Shown one piece after another: positions 36,628 through 48,863 of a stretch of DNA of 64,000 bases. Within the stretch, counting starts at the first letter, position 1. Each line of letters opens with the position of its first letter. Origin of the DNA: Streptomyces longispororuber (GTDB taxonomy: Bacteria > Actinomycetota > Actinomycetes > Streptomycetales > Streptomycetaceae). The notes under the pieces are model-generated. The model was not told where the DNA came from and ran no database searches. It was given only the letters and a program-made list of their open reading frames with translations. Location: contig NZ_JAMOLN010000015.1 in the NCBI RefSeq assembly GCF_024448165.1, forward strand, positions 1 through 64,000. The letters are read 5' to 3'. Position numbers and translations under genes: made by a program.

Positions 36628-37476
36628 TCAGGCGACGCCCGCGACCGCCTCGCGCACTTCATCCGCGAACCGGACCGCCGCGTCCCGCAGCGCGGGCACG
36701 GACGGACCGGCCTTGAGGACCCCGCGGCTGACGTTCGGCACCACGTTGCGCGCGGCCGCGCCGAACACCGTCGGAAGATCGGCGGCGGTGGCACCCTGCG
36801 CGCCGATGCCGGGCGCGAGGAGCGGGCCGTTGATGTCGAGGTCGTACGAGGAGAGGTCGCCCAGCGTGGCGCCGACGACCGCGCCGAAGGAGCCCATGGG
36901 GGTCTCCCCCGCGTTCTCCTCGGCGAGGTGCGCGAGCATCGTCGCCCCGACGTCGCGGCCGTCGGCGCGCACCGCGTGCTGGACCTCGCCGCCCTCGGGG
37001 TTGGAGGTGAGGGCGAGCACGAAGAGTCCGGCGCCGGACTCGCGGGCCAGGTCGACGGCGGGCTTCAGCGAGCCGTAGCCGAGGTACGGGGACACCGTCA
37101 GGGCGTCCACGAACAGCGGCGAGTCCTTGTGCAGGTAGGTCTCCGCGTACGCGGCCATGGTCGAGCCGATGTCGCCGCGCTTGGCGTCCATGACGACGAG
37201 AGTGCCCGCCGCGCGCAGGTCGGCCACGGCCTTCTCCAGGACGGCGACGCCGCGCGAGCCGAACCGCTCGAAGAACGCCATCTGCGGCTTGACCACGGCG
37301 ACCGTGTCGGCCAGCGCCTCGACGGACGTGCGCGTGAAGGACTCCAGGCCGGCGATGTCGTCGTTCAGGCCCCACGAGGACAGCAGGGCGGCGTGCGGGT
37401 CGATGCCCACGCACAGCGGACCGCGCTCGTCCATGACGCGGCGCAGGCGGGCGCCGAAGGGTTCGAGGACCGTCAT
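36628..37476 (-). CDS. pyrF: Orotidine-5'-phosphate decarboxylase (type 2)
   Basis: A 282-residue enzyme that makes UMP from OMP, the last step of de novo pyrimidine synthesis. LCVGIDPH, AVVKPQMAFFERFG, VVMDAKRGDIGSTM (the Asp-Lys-Asp catalytic triad) and GIGAQGATAADL identify the longer actinobacterial type 2 enzyme. ATG 37476 overlaps the pyrD stop by 4 nt. It is the last gene of the pyr operon. Confidence 0.95.
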   Translation of the reverse strand: MTVLEPFGARLRRVMDERGPLCVGIDPHAALLSSWGLNDDIAGLESFTRTSVEALADTVAVVKPQMAFFERFGSRGVAVLEKAVADLRAAGTLVVMDAKRGDIGSTMAAYAETYLHKDSPLFVDALTVSPYLGYGSLKPAVDLARESGAGLFVLALTSNPEGGEVQHAVRADGRDVGATMLAHLAEENAGETPMGSFGAVVGATLGDLSSYDLDINGPLLAPGIGAQGATAADLPTVFGAAARNVVPNVSRGVLKAGPSVPALRDAAVRFADEVREAVAGVA

Positions 37477-38576
37477 GCGGACACCTTCTTCACATCGGCG
37501 CCGATCGCGTCGGCGAGCGTGGGGTACGGCGAGTTGTTCAGGCGGGCGGCGAGGCCCTTGTGGATCGCGCGGGCGTAGAACGGGCCCTCGTAGATGAAGG
37601 CCGAGTAGCCCTGGATGAGGGTGGCACCGGCGAGGATGCGCTGCCAGGCGTCCTCGGCGTTCTCGATGCCGCCGACGCCCACGAGGGTGATCTTGTCCCC
37701 CACGCGCGCGTACAGGCGCCTGAGGACCTCCAGGGAGCGTTCCTTGAGGGGAGCGCCGGAGAGGCCTCCCGTCTCGCTCACGACGTCGCCACGGGTCTTC
37801 AGGCCCTCGCGGGAGATCGTCGTGTTCGTGGCGATGATGCCGTCGAGGCCGAGCTCGACGGCCAGGTCGGCGACCGCGTCGACGTCTTCGTCGGCCAGAT
37901 CGGGCGCGATCTTCACCAGCAGGGGGACGCGGCGGGAGCGCACGGTGCGGTCGGCGGCCTCGCGCACGGCGGTCAGCAGCGGGCGCAGCGCCTCCGTGGC
38001 CTGGAGGTTGCGCAGGCCGGGCGTGTTCGGCGACGACACGTTCACGACGAGGTAGTCGGCGAAGGCGGCGAGGCGCTCCGTGGACTTCACGTAGTCGCCG
38101 ACGGCCTCGGCCTCGGGGACGACCTTGGTCTTGCCGATGTTCACGCCGACCGTGGTCCTGATGACCGGGTTGCGGGAGGCCAGGCGCGCGGCGACGGCCA
38201 GCGAGCCTTCGTTGTTGAAGCCCATGCGGTTGATCAGCGCGCGGTCCGGGACGAGCCGGAAGAGGCGCTTCTTCGGGTTGCCCGGCTGGGCCTCGCCCGT
38301 CACCGTGCCGATCTCGATGTGGTCGAAGCCGAGCATCGCCATGCCGTCGATCGCGATGGCGTTCTTGTCGAAGCCGGCGGCGAGGCCGAAGGGACCGTGC
38401 ATACGGAGACCGAGGGCTTCCGTGCGCAGCTCCTTGTAGCGCGGCGCGAGAGCGGCCGCCACGAAGGTGCGCAGGACGGGCGTGCGGGCCGCGAGGCGGA
38501 TCCAGCGGAAGGCCAGGTAGTGGGCCTTCTCGGGGTCCATGCGCTTGAAGACGAGGTTGAAGAACAGCTTGTACAT
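37473..38576 (-). CDS. pyrD: Dihydroorotate dehydrogenase (quinone), class 2
   Basis: A 367-residue membrane-associated flavoenzyme oxidising dihydroorotate with quinone. The N-terminal amphipathic extension (YKLFFNLVFKRMDPEKAHYL) is the class 2 membrane anchor. GLAAGFDKNA, INRMGFNNEG, NVSSPNTPGLRNLQ (class 2 catalytic Ser) and VGVGGIENAEDAW follow. A strong hairpin separates it from carB 79 bp upstream. Confidence 0.95.
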   Translation of the reverse strand: MYKLFFNLVFKRMDPEKAHYLAFRWIRLAARTPVLRTFVAAALAPRYKELRTEALGLRMHGPFGLAAGFDKNAIAIDGMAMLGFDHIEIGTVTGEAQPGNPKKRLFRLVPDRALINRMGFNNEGSLAVAARLASRNPVIRTTVGVNIGKTKVVPEAEAVGDYVKSTERLAAFADYLVVNVSSPNTPGLRNLQATEALRPLLTAVREAADRTVRSRRVPLLVKIAPDLADEDVDAVADLAVELGLDGIIATNTTISREGLKTRGDVVSETGGLSGAPLKERSLEVLRRLYARVGDKITLVGVGGIENAEDAWQRILAGATLIQGYSAFIYEGPFYARAIHKGLAARLNNSPYPTLADAIGADVKKVSA

Positions 38577-38617
38577 GACTGACGTCCTAGTGGTGCGCGC
38601 GAGGCGGTGGGCTCATG

Positions 38618-38649
38618 AAGAGGGGGACACCGTTCGGTGTCCCCCTCTT
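38618..38649 (-). terminator. Strong hairpin inside the pyr operon (carB-pyrD)
   Basis: Perfect 14-bp arms AAGAGGGGGACACC / GGTGTCCCCCTCTT around a 4-nt loop, 6 bp beyond the carB stop. It looks like an intrinsic terminator or a processing/stability stem; only a short UC-rich tail follows. Confidence 0.75.
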
Positions 38650-38655
38650 GGGCTG

Positions 38656-41956
<3,301 letters not shown>

Positions 41957-41964
<8 letters not shown>

Positions 41965-43099
41965 GCTGGCCCTCCATCAGGGAAACGAAGCGGTCGAAGA
42001 GGTACGCGGCGTCGTGCGGGCCGGCAGCCGCTTCGGGGTGGTACTGGACGGAGAAGGCCGGCTGGTCGAGCAGCTGGAGGCCCTCGACGACCTGGTCGTT
42101 CAGGCAGACGTGGGAGACCTCGGCGCGGCCGAAGGGCGTCTCGCTGACCTTGTCGAGCGGCGCGTCCACGGCGAAGCCGTGGTTGTGCGCGGTGACCTCG
42201 ACCTTGCCGGTGGTGCGGTCCTGCACCGGCTGGTTGATGCCGCGGTGGCCGTACTTCAGCTTGTACGTGCCGAAGCCGAGGGCGCGGCCGAGGATCTGGT
42301 TGCCGAAGCAGATGCCGAACAGCGGCGTCCTGCGCGCGAGGACCGCGGTCATCAGCGCGACCGGTCCCTCGGCGGTGGCCGGGTCGCCCGGGCCGTTGGA
42401 GAAGAACACGCCGTCGGGGTTCACGGCGTAGACGTCGTCCTCGGTGGCGGTCGCCGGGAGCACGTGCACCTCGATGCCGCGCTCGGCCATGCGGTGCGGG
42501 GTCATGCCCTTGATGCCGAGGTCGATGGCGGCCACGGTGAACCGCTTGGTGCCGACCGCCGGGACGACGTAGGTCTCCTTGGTGGCGACCTCCTCGTACA
42601 GGCTCAGGCCCTTCATGGCGGGCTGCGCCTGGACCCGGGAGACCAGGTCGGCGTCGGCCGGGAGGGTCTCGCCGGAGAAGATGCCGGAGCGCATGGAGCC
42701 GCGCTCGCGCAGGTGGCGGGTGAGGGCACGGGTGTCGATCCCGGAGATCCCCACGATGTTCTGGGCGACCAGCTCGTCGTCGAGCGAGCGGGCGGCGCGC
42801 CAGTTCGAGGGGATGCGGGCGGGGTCGCGGACCACGTAGCCCGAGACCCAGATGCGGCTCGACTCGTCGTCCTCGTCGTTCCAGCCCGTGTTGCCGATCT
42901 GCGGGGCGGTGGCGACCACGATCTGGCGGTCGTACGACGGGTCGGTGAGGGTCTCCTGGTAGCCGGTCATGCCGGTGGAGAACACGGCCTCGCCGAAGGT
43001 CTCCCCCACGGCCCCGTAGGCGCGGCCGCGGAACACCCGGCCGTCCTCCAGGACGAGAACGGCGGGAACCTTGCTGGCTCCCCTGGTGGAGGTGGTCAT
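41957..43099 (-). CDS. carA: Carbamoyl-phosphate synthase small subunit
   Basis: A 380-residue glutamine amidotransferase subunit that feeds ammonia to CarB. The class I triad is complete: Cys in [17 protein letters not shown] and His-Glu in [13 protein letters not shown]. The N-terminal docking domain has [21 protein letters not shown] 43099 overlaps the upstream PH-like gene by 4 nt, so translation is coupled. Confidence 0.97.
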
Positions 43100-43668
43100 C
43101 GTGCGGTGCCTTCCGTCGTGATGGTCGTGTTGCTCATGTCGTTCAGTGCGGTGACCCACTCGGCCTGCTCGGCGGCGTGGTCGGACCGGAAACCGGAGTC
43201 GATCAGCTTGTCGCCGTGCGCCCAGGTGACGATCAGCAGACCGCCCTCCGTGAGGACCTTGCCGGCGATGCCCTTGTCGAGCCGGGCCTCGCGCAGCGCG
43301 TCCGCGGGGACGAAGAAGTCCGTCGCCCCGGGGCGTACGACGTCCAGACCGGCGTCGGTCAGGGTCAGCTCGACTCGGCTGCGGGTGCCGAGGCCGTGCG
43401 CCACGATGCGGTCGAGCCACTGCCCCGCGGTGGTGGAGCCGTGGTACCGGCCGCTCAGCTCAAGTTTCGCCGGGCCGGGCTCGCTCGGCGCGCTGGGCAG
43501 CGGTGGCAGGTCGCCCTGCAGCGTGCCGCGCCACTTCCAGCCCTGGCGCATCAGCCAGTACACGAGCGTGATGAAGAGCAGCAGACCGACGATCCAGCCG
43601 ATCCGGTCGGGCCAGTCGGTCACGTCCGCCGACTTCTGTTCGGCAGCGAGGTGGAGCAGTGGAGTCAC
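43096..43668 (-). CDS. Membrane-anchored PH-like protein of the pyr operon
   Basis: A 190-residue protein with one transmembrane helix (about 24-40, [17 protein letters not shown]) and a cytoplasmic C-terminal domain (about 70-185) of PH-like strands ([46 protein letters not shown]). Its conserved place between pyrC and carA, with 4-nt overlaps on both sides (GTG start, ATGA end), ties its expression to pyrimidine synthesis, but no enzymatic motif is present. A scaffold or membrane-docking role is only a guess. Confidence 0.8.
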   Translation of the reverse strand: MTPLLHLAAEQKSADVTDWPDRIGWIVGLLLFITLVYWLMRQGWKWRGTLQGDLPPLPSAPSEPGPAKLELSGRYHGSTTAGQWLDRIVAHGLGTRSRVELTLTDAGLDVVRPGATDFFVPADALREARLDKGIAGKVLTEGGLLIVTWAHGDKLIDSGFRSDHAAEQAEWVTALNDMSNTTITTEGTAR

Positions 43669-44954
43669 GCGAGCTTCCCGTCGGCGAGGGTGGCCTTGCC
43701 CCGCAGCCAGGTGTGGGTGACGCGCCCCGGCAGCTCGCGACCCTCGTAGGGGGTGTTGCGGCTGCGCGAGGCGAAGCCCGCGGGGTCAACGTCTCCACGG
43801 TAGTCGGCGTCGACCAGGACGAGGTTCGCGGGCTCACCTGCCGAGACGGGACGTCCGTGGCCCGTGGCCTGTCCGATCTCGGCCGGCTTGACGGACATCC
43901 GGTCGGCGACGCCGGCCCAGTCGAGCAGTCCGGTCTCGACCATGGTCTGCTGCACCACGCTCAGCGCGGTCTCCAGGCCGACCATGCCCATGGCGGCGGC
44001 GGCCCACTCGCAGTCCTTGTCCTCGTGCGGGTGCGGCGCGTGGTCGGTGGCGACGATGTCGATGGTGCCGTCGGCGAGCGCCTCGCGCAGCGCCATGACG
44101 TCCTTCTCCGTGCGCAGCGGCGGGTTCACCTTGTAGACCGGGTTGTACGAGCGGACCAGCTCGTCGGTGAGGAGCAGGTGGTGCGGGGTGACCTCGGCGG
44201 TCACGTCGATGCCGCGGGACTTGGCCCAGCGGACGATCTCGACGGAGCCGGCCGTGGACAGGTGGCAGATGTGCACGCGGGAGCCGACGTGCTCGGCGAG
44301 CAGGACATCCCGGGCGATGATCGATTCTTCGGCCACCGCCGGCCAGCCGCCCAGGCCCAGCTCGGCCGAGACGGTGCCCTCGTTCATCTGGGCGCCCTCG
44401 GTGAGGCGGGGCTCCTGCGCGTGCTGGGCGACGACGCCGCCGAAGGCCTTCACGTACTCCAGGGCGCGGCGCATGATCACGGCGTCGTGGACGCACTTGC
44501 CGTCGTCGGAGAAGACGGTGACACCGGCGGCGGACTCGTGCATGGCGCCGAGCTCGGCGAGCTTCTGGCCCTCCAGGCCCACCGTCACGGCGCCGATGGG
44601 CTGCACGTCGCAGTAGCCGTGCTCCTGGCCGAGCCGGTAGACCTGCTCGACGACGCCCGCGGTGTCGGCGACGGGGAACGTGTTGGCCATGGCGAACACG
44701 GCGGTGTAGCCACCGGAAGCGGCGGCCTGGGTGCCGGTGAGGACGGTCTCGGAGTCCTCGCGGCCGGGCTCGCGCAGGTGGGTGTGCAGGTCCACGAGGC
44801 CCGGCAGCAGCACCTTGCCGTCGGCCTCGACGACCTCGTCCACGCCGTCGGCGGAGAGACCGGCGCCGACCTCGGCGATCACGGCGCCGTCGATCAGGAC
44901 GTCCTGCGCCTCGCCGCCGAGCACCTTCGCACCACGGATCAGGATCTTGCTCAT
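43665..44954 (-). CDS. pyrC: Dihydroorotase
   Basis: A 429-residue class I amidohydrolase cyclising carbamoyl aspartate. Zinc ligands and catalysis: LVDLHTHLREPGREDSE, VTVFSDDGKCV, HICHLSTAGSVE, VTPHHLLLTDE and IDIVATDHAPHPHEDK. ATG 44954. It is separated from pyrB by 4 bp and overlaps the next gene by 4 bp. Confidence 0.96.
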   Translation of the reverse strand: MSKILIRGAKVLGGEAQDVLIDGAVIAEVGAGLSADGVDEVVEADGKVLLPGLVDLHTHLREPGREDSETVLTGTQAAASGGYTAVFAMANTFPVADTAGVVEQVYRLGQEHGYCDVQPIGAVTVGLEGQKLAELGAMHESAAGVTVFSDDGKCVHDAVIMRRALEYVKAFGGVVAQHAQEPRLTEGAQMNEGTVSAELGLGGWPAVAEESIIARDVLLAEHVGSRVHICHLSTAGSVEIVRWAKSRGIDVTAEVTPHHLLLTDELVRSYNPVYKVNPPLRTEKDVMALREALADGTIDIVATDHAPHPHEDKDCEWAAAAMGMVGLETALSVVQQTMVETGLLDWAGVADRMSVKPAEIGQATGHGRPVSAGEPANLVLVDADYRGDVDPAGFASRSRNTPYEGRELPGRVTHTWLRGKATLADGKLA

Positions 44955-44958
44955 GTTC

Positions 44959-45936
44959 TTAGTTCCCCTCGGTACGGGTGTGCGTGACGGCGGGCTCGTT
45001 GCCGCCCAGAAGCAGGTAGAGGACGGCCATCCGCGTGTGGACGCCGTTGGCGACCTGCTCGATGACGGTGCAGCGGTCGGAGTCGGCGACCTCGGCGGTG
45101 ATCTCCATGCCGCGGACCATCGGGCCGGGGTGCATCACGATGGCGTGCTCGGGCATCTTCGCCATGCGCTCGCCGTCGAGGCCGTAGCGGCGGGAGTACT
45201 CGCGCTCGGTCGGGAAGAACGCGGCGTTCATGCGCTCGCGCTGGACGCGCAGCATCATCACGGCGTCGGTCTTGGGGAGCGTGGAGTCCAGGTCGTACGA
45301 GACGTCGCACGGCCAGCTCTCGACGCCGACGGGCAGCAGGGTGGGCGGCGCGACGAGGGTGACCTCGGCGCCGAGGGTGTGCAGCAGGTCCACGTTCGAC
45401 CGGGCGACGCGGCTGTGCAGGATGTCGCCGACGAGCGTGACGCGCTTGCCGTCGAGGCCCTGGCCGATCCCGGCGTCCCGGCCGACGAGGCGGCGGCGCA
45501 TGGTGAACGCGTCGAGCAGCGCCTGGGTGGGGTGCTGGTGGGTGCCGTCGCCCGCGTTGATCACCGGGGCGTCGATCCAGCCGGACGTGGCGAGCCGGTA
45601 CGGCGCGCCGGACGCGCTGTGCCGGATGACGACGGCGTCGACGCCCATCGCCTCCAGGGTCTGCGCGGTGTCCTTCAGGGACTCGCCCTTGGAGACGCTG
45701 GAGCCCTTGGCGGCGAAGTTGATGACGTCGGCGGAGAGACGCTTCTCGGCGGCCTCGAAGGAGATCCGGGTCCGGGTCGAGTCCTCGAAGAAGAGGTTGC
45801 AGATGGTCCGGCCGCGCAGGGCGGGCAGCTTCTTGATGGGCCGGTCCGCGACGCGGGCCATCTCCTCGGCGGTGTCGAGGATGAGCACGGCGTCGTCGCG
45901 GGTGAGGTCGGCGGCCGAGATGAGGTGTCGCATCAT
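44959..45936 (-). CDS. pyrB: Aspartate carbamoyltransferase catalytic subunit
   Basis: A 325-residue transcarbamylase, first committed step of UMP synthesis. [15 protein letters not shown] is the carbamoyl-phosphate signature; [20 protein letters not shown] and [13 protein letters not shown] bind the second substrate. ATG 45936 (second codon also ATG) follows GGAG by 8 nt. No pyrI regulatory subunit is present. It lies 101 bp after pyrR. Confidence 0.96.
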   Translation of the reverse strand: MMRHLISAADLTRDDAVLILDTAEEMARVADRPIKKLPALRGRTICNLFFEDSTRTRISFEAAEKRLSADVINFAAKGSSVSKGESLKDTAQTLEAMGVDAVVIRHSASGAPYRLATSGWIDAPVINAGDGTHQHPTQALLDAFTMRRRLVGRDAGIGQGLDGKRVTLVGDILHSRVARSNVDLLHTLGAEVTLVAPPTLLPVGVESWPCDVSYDLDSTLPKTDAVMMLRVQRERMNAAFFPTEREYSRRYGLDGERMAKMPEHAIVMHPGPMVRGMEITAEVADSDRCTVIEQVANGVHTRMAVLYLLLGGNEPAVTHTRTEGN

Positions 45937-46037
45937 CTGGGGAGCTCCGTAGAAAAGTTCAGGAGATTCAGGACATACGGGCGCGCGAGGGCACACCGCT
46001 GCGGCCGTACGGACGTACGCGTACGGCCTGTGGGGTG

Positions 46038-46610
46038 CTACTGCTCGGCTGCCGTGGCGTCCGGCTTGGCACCGAGCAGCACGGCGTCGCGGCCGTCCTC
46101 CTCGGCGAGCTGGACCTTGACCGTCTCCCGCAGCGACGTGGGGAGGTTCTTGCCGACGTAGTCGGCACGGATGGGAAGTTCGCGGTGGCCGCGGTCGACG
46201 AGGACCGCGAGCTGCACGGCGCGCGGGCGCCCGATGTCGTTCAGGGCGTCGAGCGCGGCACGGATGGTGCGGCCGGAGAAGAGCACGTCGTCGACGAGGA
46301 CGACCAGGCGGCCGTCGATGCCGTCGCCGGGGATCTCGGTGCGGGCGAGCGCGCGCGGCGGGTGCATCCGCAGGTCGTCGCGGTACATCGTGATGTCGAG
46401 GGAGCCGCAGGGGATCTTGCGTCCCGTGACGTCCTCGAGCTTCTCGGCCAGGCGGCGGGCGAGGAAGACGCCCCGCGTGGGAATGCCCAGGAGGACCACG
46501 TCCTCGGCGCCCTTGGCGCGCTCGACGATCTCGTGGGCGATGCGGGTCAGTACCCGCTCGATGTCCGGGCCCTCGAGTACGGGCCTGGCATCGGACTGCT
46601 GCGTGTCCAT
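46038..46610 (-). CDS. pyrR: PyrR: pyrimidine operon regulator/uracil phosphoribosyltransferase
   Basis: A 190-residue PRTase-fold RNA-binding regulator. [21 protein letters not shown] is the PRPP-binding loop; [17 protein letters not shown] and [11 protein letters not shown] are typical of PyrR. It binds a loop in pyr mRNA when UMP is high and may also convert uracil to UMP. It is the first gene of the pyr operon. ATG 46610 has AGGAGG ten bases upstream, next to a PyrR-type binding loop in its own leader, pointing to autoregulation of translation. Confidence 0.95.
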   Translation of the reverse strand: MDTQQSDARPVLEGPDIERVLTRIAHEIVERAKGAEDVVLLGIPTRGVFLARRLAEKLEDVTGRKIPCGSLDITMYRDDLRMHPPRALARTEIPGDGIDGRLVVLVDDVLFSGRTIRAALDALNDIGRPRAVQLAVLVDRGHRELPIRADYVGKNLPTSLRETVKVQLAEEDGRDAVLLGAKPDATAAEQ

Positions 46611-46620
46611 ATGAAACGGA

Positions 46621-46650
46621 CCTCCTTCTCCGCCTCACGGGACGGACCTT
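46621..46650 (-). promoter_or_regulatory. PyrR binding loop next to the pyrR ribosome binding site
   Basis: In the RNA sense UCCCGUGAGG matches the PyrR loop core UCCNGNGAGG, within a stem CCGUCC...GGCGG (46630-46645) that presents the hexaloop CCGUGA. AGGAGG (46621-46626) lies just after it, as in Mycobacterium, where PyrR blocks translation. No terminator hairpin follows, so translational control is likelier than attenuation. Confidence 0.7.
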
Positions 46651-46763
46651 AAAGGACGTCGGAATTGCGCCAACCAGACTACCAGCCCCGCAACATCGCT
46701 GATCACCACCCTGGAGGTGCGAGAACGCCGGATTCACGAGAAGGTCGGTACGGACCATTCGGC

Positions 46764-46806
46764 TTGACGCGGCCAAGTAACGCTGCGTAACCTCACAGTG
46801 AGTTAC
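46764..46806 (+). promoter_or_regulatory. bldD promoter with BldD-type operator
   Basis: TTGACG (46764-46769), 18 bp, then TAACCT (46788-46793). A near-perfect dyad GTAACCTCAC-GTGAGTTAC (46787-46806, one-base asymmetry) overlaps the -10 and start point and contains the BldD-box core AGTGA. BldD is known to repress its own gene in S. coelicolor. Confidence 0.7.
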
Positions 46807-46853
46807 CAGCCACGCGGCGGAGCCGCACATTGATGCAGTGTCCGGGGAGCTAT

Positions 46854-47354
46854 ATGTCCAGCGAATACGCCAAACAGCTCGGGGCCAAGCTCCGTGCGAT
46901 CCGTACCCAGCAGGGCCTTTCCCTCCACGGTGTCGAGGAGAAGTCCCAGGGACGCTGGAAGGCGGTCGTGGTCGGGTCGTACGAGCGCGGTGACCGTGCC
47001 GTGACCGTGCAGCGCCTTGCCGAGCTGGCGGACTTCTACGGCGTGCCGGTGCAGGAGCTGCTGCCGGGGACGACCCCGGGCGGCGCCGCCGAGCCCCCGC
47101 CGAAGCTGGTCCTGGACCTGGAGCGCCTGGCCCACGTGCCGCCGGAGAAGGCGGGCCCGCTGCAGCGCTATGCCGCCACGATCCAGTCGCAGCGCGGTGA
47201 CTACAACGGCAAGGTGCTGTCGATCCGCCAGGACGACCTGCGCACGCTCGCCGTCATCTACGACCAGTCGCCCTCGGTCCTGACCGAGCAGCTGATCAGC
47301 TGGGGCGTTCTCGACGCGGACGCGCGGCGTGCGGTGGCGCACGACGAGGCCTGA
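46854..47354 (+). CDS. bldD: BldD, c-di-GMP-responsive developmental master repressor
   Basis: A 166-residue regulator that, dimerised by tetrameric c-di-GMP, represses sporulation genes during vegetative growth. An Xre-type HTH fills about residues 1-75 ([20 protein letters not shown]). The C-terminal domain carries the c-di-GMP signature RGD-X8-RQDD ([15 protein letters not shown], about 115-129), intact. [14 protein letters not shown] at ATG 46854 is the known start, with GGGGAG upstream; the earlier reading adds only leader sequence. It is divergent from pyrR and ends before a bidirectional terminator. Confidence 0.97.
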   Translation: MSSEYAKQLGAKLRAIRTQQGLSLHGVEEKSQGRWKAVVVGSYERGDRAVTVQRLAELADFYGVPVQELLPGTTPGGAAEPPPKLVLDLERLAHVPPEKAGPLQRYAATIQSQRGDYNGKVLSIRQDDLRTLAVIYDQSPSVLTEQLISWGVLDADARRAVAHDEA

Positions 47355-47383
47355 TCAGGGCTGGTACAGCAGAAACGTCACAT

Positions 47384-47420
47384 CCCGAGGGGCGGAGCCG
47401 TCACGGCTCCGCCCCTCGGG
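47384..47420. terminator. Bidirectional terminator between bldD and the PLP decarboxylase gene
   Basis: Perfect 17-bp arms CCCGAGGGGCGGAGCCG / CGGCTCCGCCCCTCGGG with a TCA loop, between two convergent genes (29 bp from the bldD stop, 3 bp from the other). Confidence 0.88.
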
Positions 47421-47423
47421 CGT

Positions 47424-48863
47424 TCAGCGGGACCGGTAGAGCCGGCCGATGACCTCGGGCAGCAGCCGCTCGCTCAGCTTCGGCGGCAGCACCTGCAGCA
47501 CCGCGAGCACCGGCGCCATCCGCTCCGGCAGCCGCCCGCCCTCCCCCACTCCGGCGAGCGTGAGGGCCACCTCGATCTCCTCGGGGCTCAGCCCGTCCGG
47601 GTCCAGCGAGGCCGCGGCCCCCACCACCTCCGGGTCGACGACCACGGGCCCGGCCGCCCGCGCCCGCCCCACCGCCTTCTCCAGTTCGGCCAGCAGCTGC
47701 CGCACGGACTCCTCGCCCGCGACGGCCGCGGTCACCGTGAGGTGCAGATTGGCCGGTGACGGGCCGAAGGCGGGCTGCGGCTGCAGGTACCAGCCGCTCT
47801 CCCGGATCTCGTCGGCGACCACGAAGACGTCGAGCTCGGGGTCGTCGGACGTGACGGCCAGCAGGGACGCCTCGGGCCGCGCGAGCAGCCGGAGCCCCTC
47901 GATCCGGTCGATGCCGTGGGCGAGGGCCCGGGTCGTCCGGTGGACGCGCGTCGACAACGCGGTGTAACCCTCGGTCCCGACGCGCTCGGTCACCGCCCAT
48001 GCCGCCGCGAGCGGTCCGGCCGGTTTGGTGCCCTGGAGCGTGGAGTTGACGACGGGGTAGCCGGGCCAGGAGGCGTGCGCGAACCAGCCGTGGCGGCGCA
48101 GGTCCGCGTCCCGGAAGAGCAGCAGCGAGGCCCCCTTCGGCGTGTACGCGTACTTGTGGAGGTCCACGGAGAGGGACGTCACGCCCGGGACGGCTAGGTC
48201 GAACTCCGGTATGCGCGGCGCGTCCTGGGCGGCCGCCCGGCGGAGGTGCCCCAGGTACCAGCCGCCGATGCACGCGTCGACGTGGCAGAGGATCCCGCGC
48301 CGCGCCGCCTCCGCCGCGACCTCGGCGACCGGGTCGATGACGCCGTGGGCGTACGAGGGGGCGGAGACGACGACCAGGGCGGTGCGGTCGGTGAGCGCGG
48401 CGGCCATGTCGGCCGGGCGCACCTTGAAGGTCTCCGGGTCGACGGGGACGCTCACGACGGTGAGGCCGAAGAGTTCGGCGGCCTTGTGGAAGGCGGCGTG
48501 GGCGGTCTGCGGCAGCACCAGTTCGGGCGCGGTCACCCCGCGGGTCCGCCGGGCGTGCTGACGTGCCGTCAGCACGGCGAGGAGGCAGCTCTCGGTGCCG
48601 CCGCTGGTGAAGGTGCCCGCGGCGCCGCCCAGCAGCGCGGTCGCCCGGCGCACCAGGTCGTTCTCCAGCTCGACGACGCTCGGGAAGGCCGTCATGTCGA
48701 GCCCGTTGACCCCGGCGAAGGCGGCCTGCGCGGCGTTCGCCAGCTCGTCGAGGCCCTCAAGACCCGAGTCGTAGACGTAGGCCATGGTGCGGCCGCCGTG
48801 CACGGGCAGGTCACCGGCGCGCAGCGCGGCGAGCCGCGCCAGGATCGGGTCGTCGGTCGTCAT
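47424..48863 (-). CDS. PLP-dependent decarboxylase/lyase (sphingosine-phosphate-lyase-like)
   Basis: A 479-residue fold-type I PLP enzyme of the group II decarboxylase superfamily. GTFTSGGTESCLLAVLTAR (about 85) binds cofactor phosphate, CHVDACIGGW holds the Asp that contacts the pyridine nitrogen, and VDLHKYAYTPKGAS (about 235) contains the Schiff-base Lys. ASWPGYPVVNSTLQGTKPAG resembles sphingosine-1-phosphate lyase and tyrosine decarboxylase relatives. A C-terminal extension of about 80 residues is helical. It is co-translated with an upstream transporter (ATGA overlap), so its substrate may be what that transporter moves. The exact reaction is unknown. Confidence 0.8.
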   Translation of the reverse strand: MTTDDPILARLAALRAGDLPVHGGRTMAYVYDSGLEGLDELANAAQAAFAGVNGLDMTAFPSVVELENDLVRRATALLGGAAGTFTSGGTESCLLAVLTARQHARRTRGVTAPELVLPQTAHAAFHKAAELFGLTVVSVPVDPETFKVRPADMAAALTDRTALVVVSAPSYAHGVIDPVAEVAAEAARRGILCHVDACIGGWYLGHLRRAAAQDAPRIPEFDLAVPGVTSLSVDLHKYAYTPKGASLLLFRDADLRRHGWFAHASWPGYPVVNSTLQGTKPAGPLAAAWAVTERVGTEGYTALSTRVHRTTRALAHGIDRIEGLRLLARPEASLLAVTSDDPELDVFVVADEIRESGWYLQPQPAFGPSPANLHLTVTAAVAGEESVRQLLAELEKAVGRARAAGPVVVDPEVVGAAASLDPDGLSPEEIEVALTLAGVGEGGRLPERMAPVLAVLQVLPPKLSERLLPEVIGRLYRSR

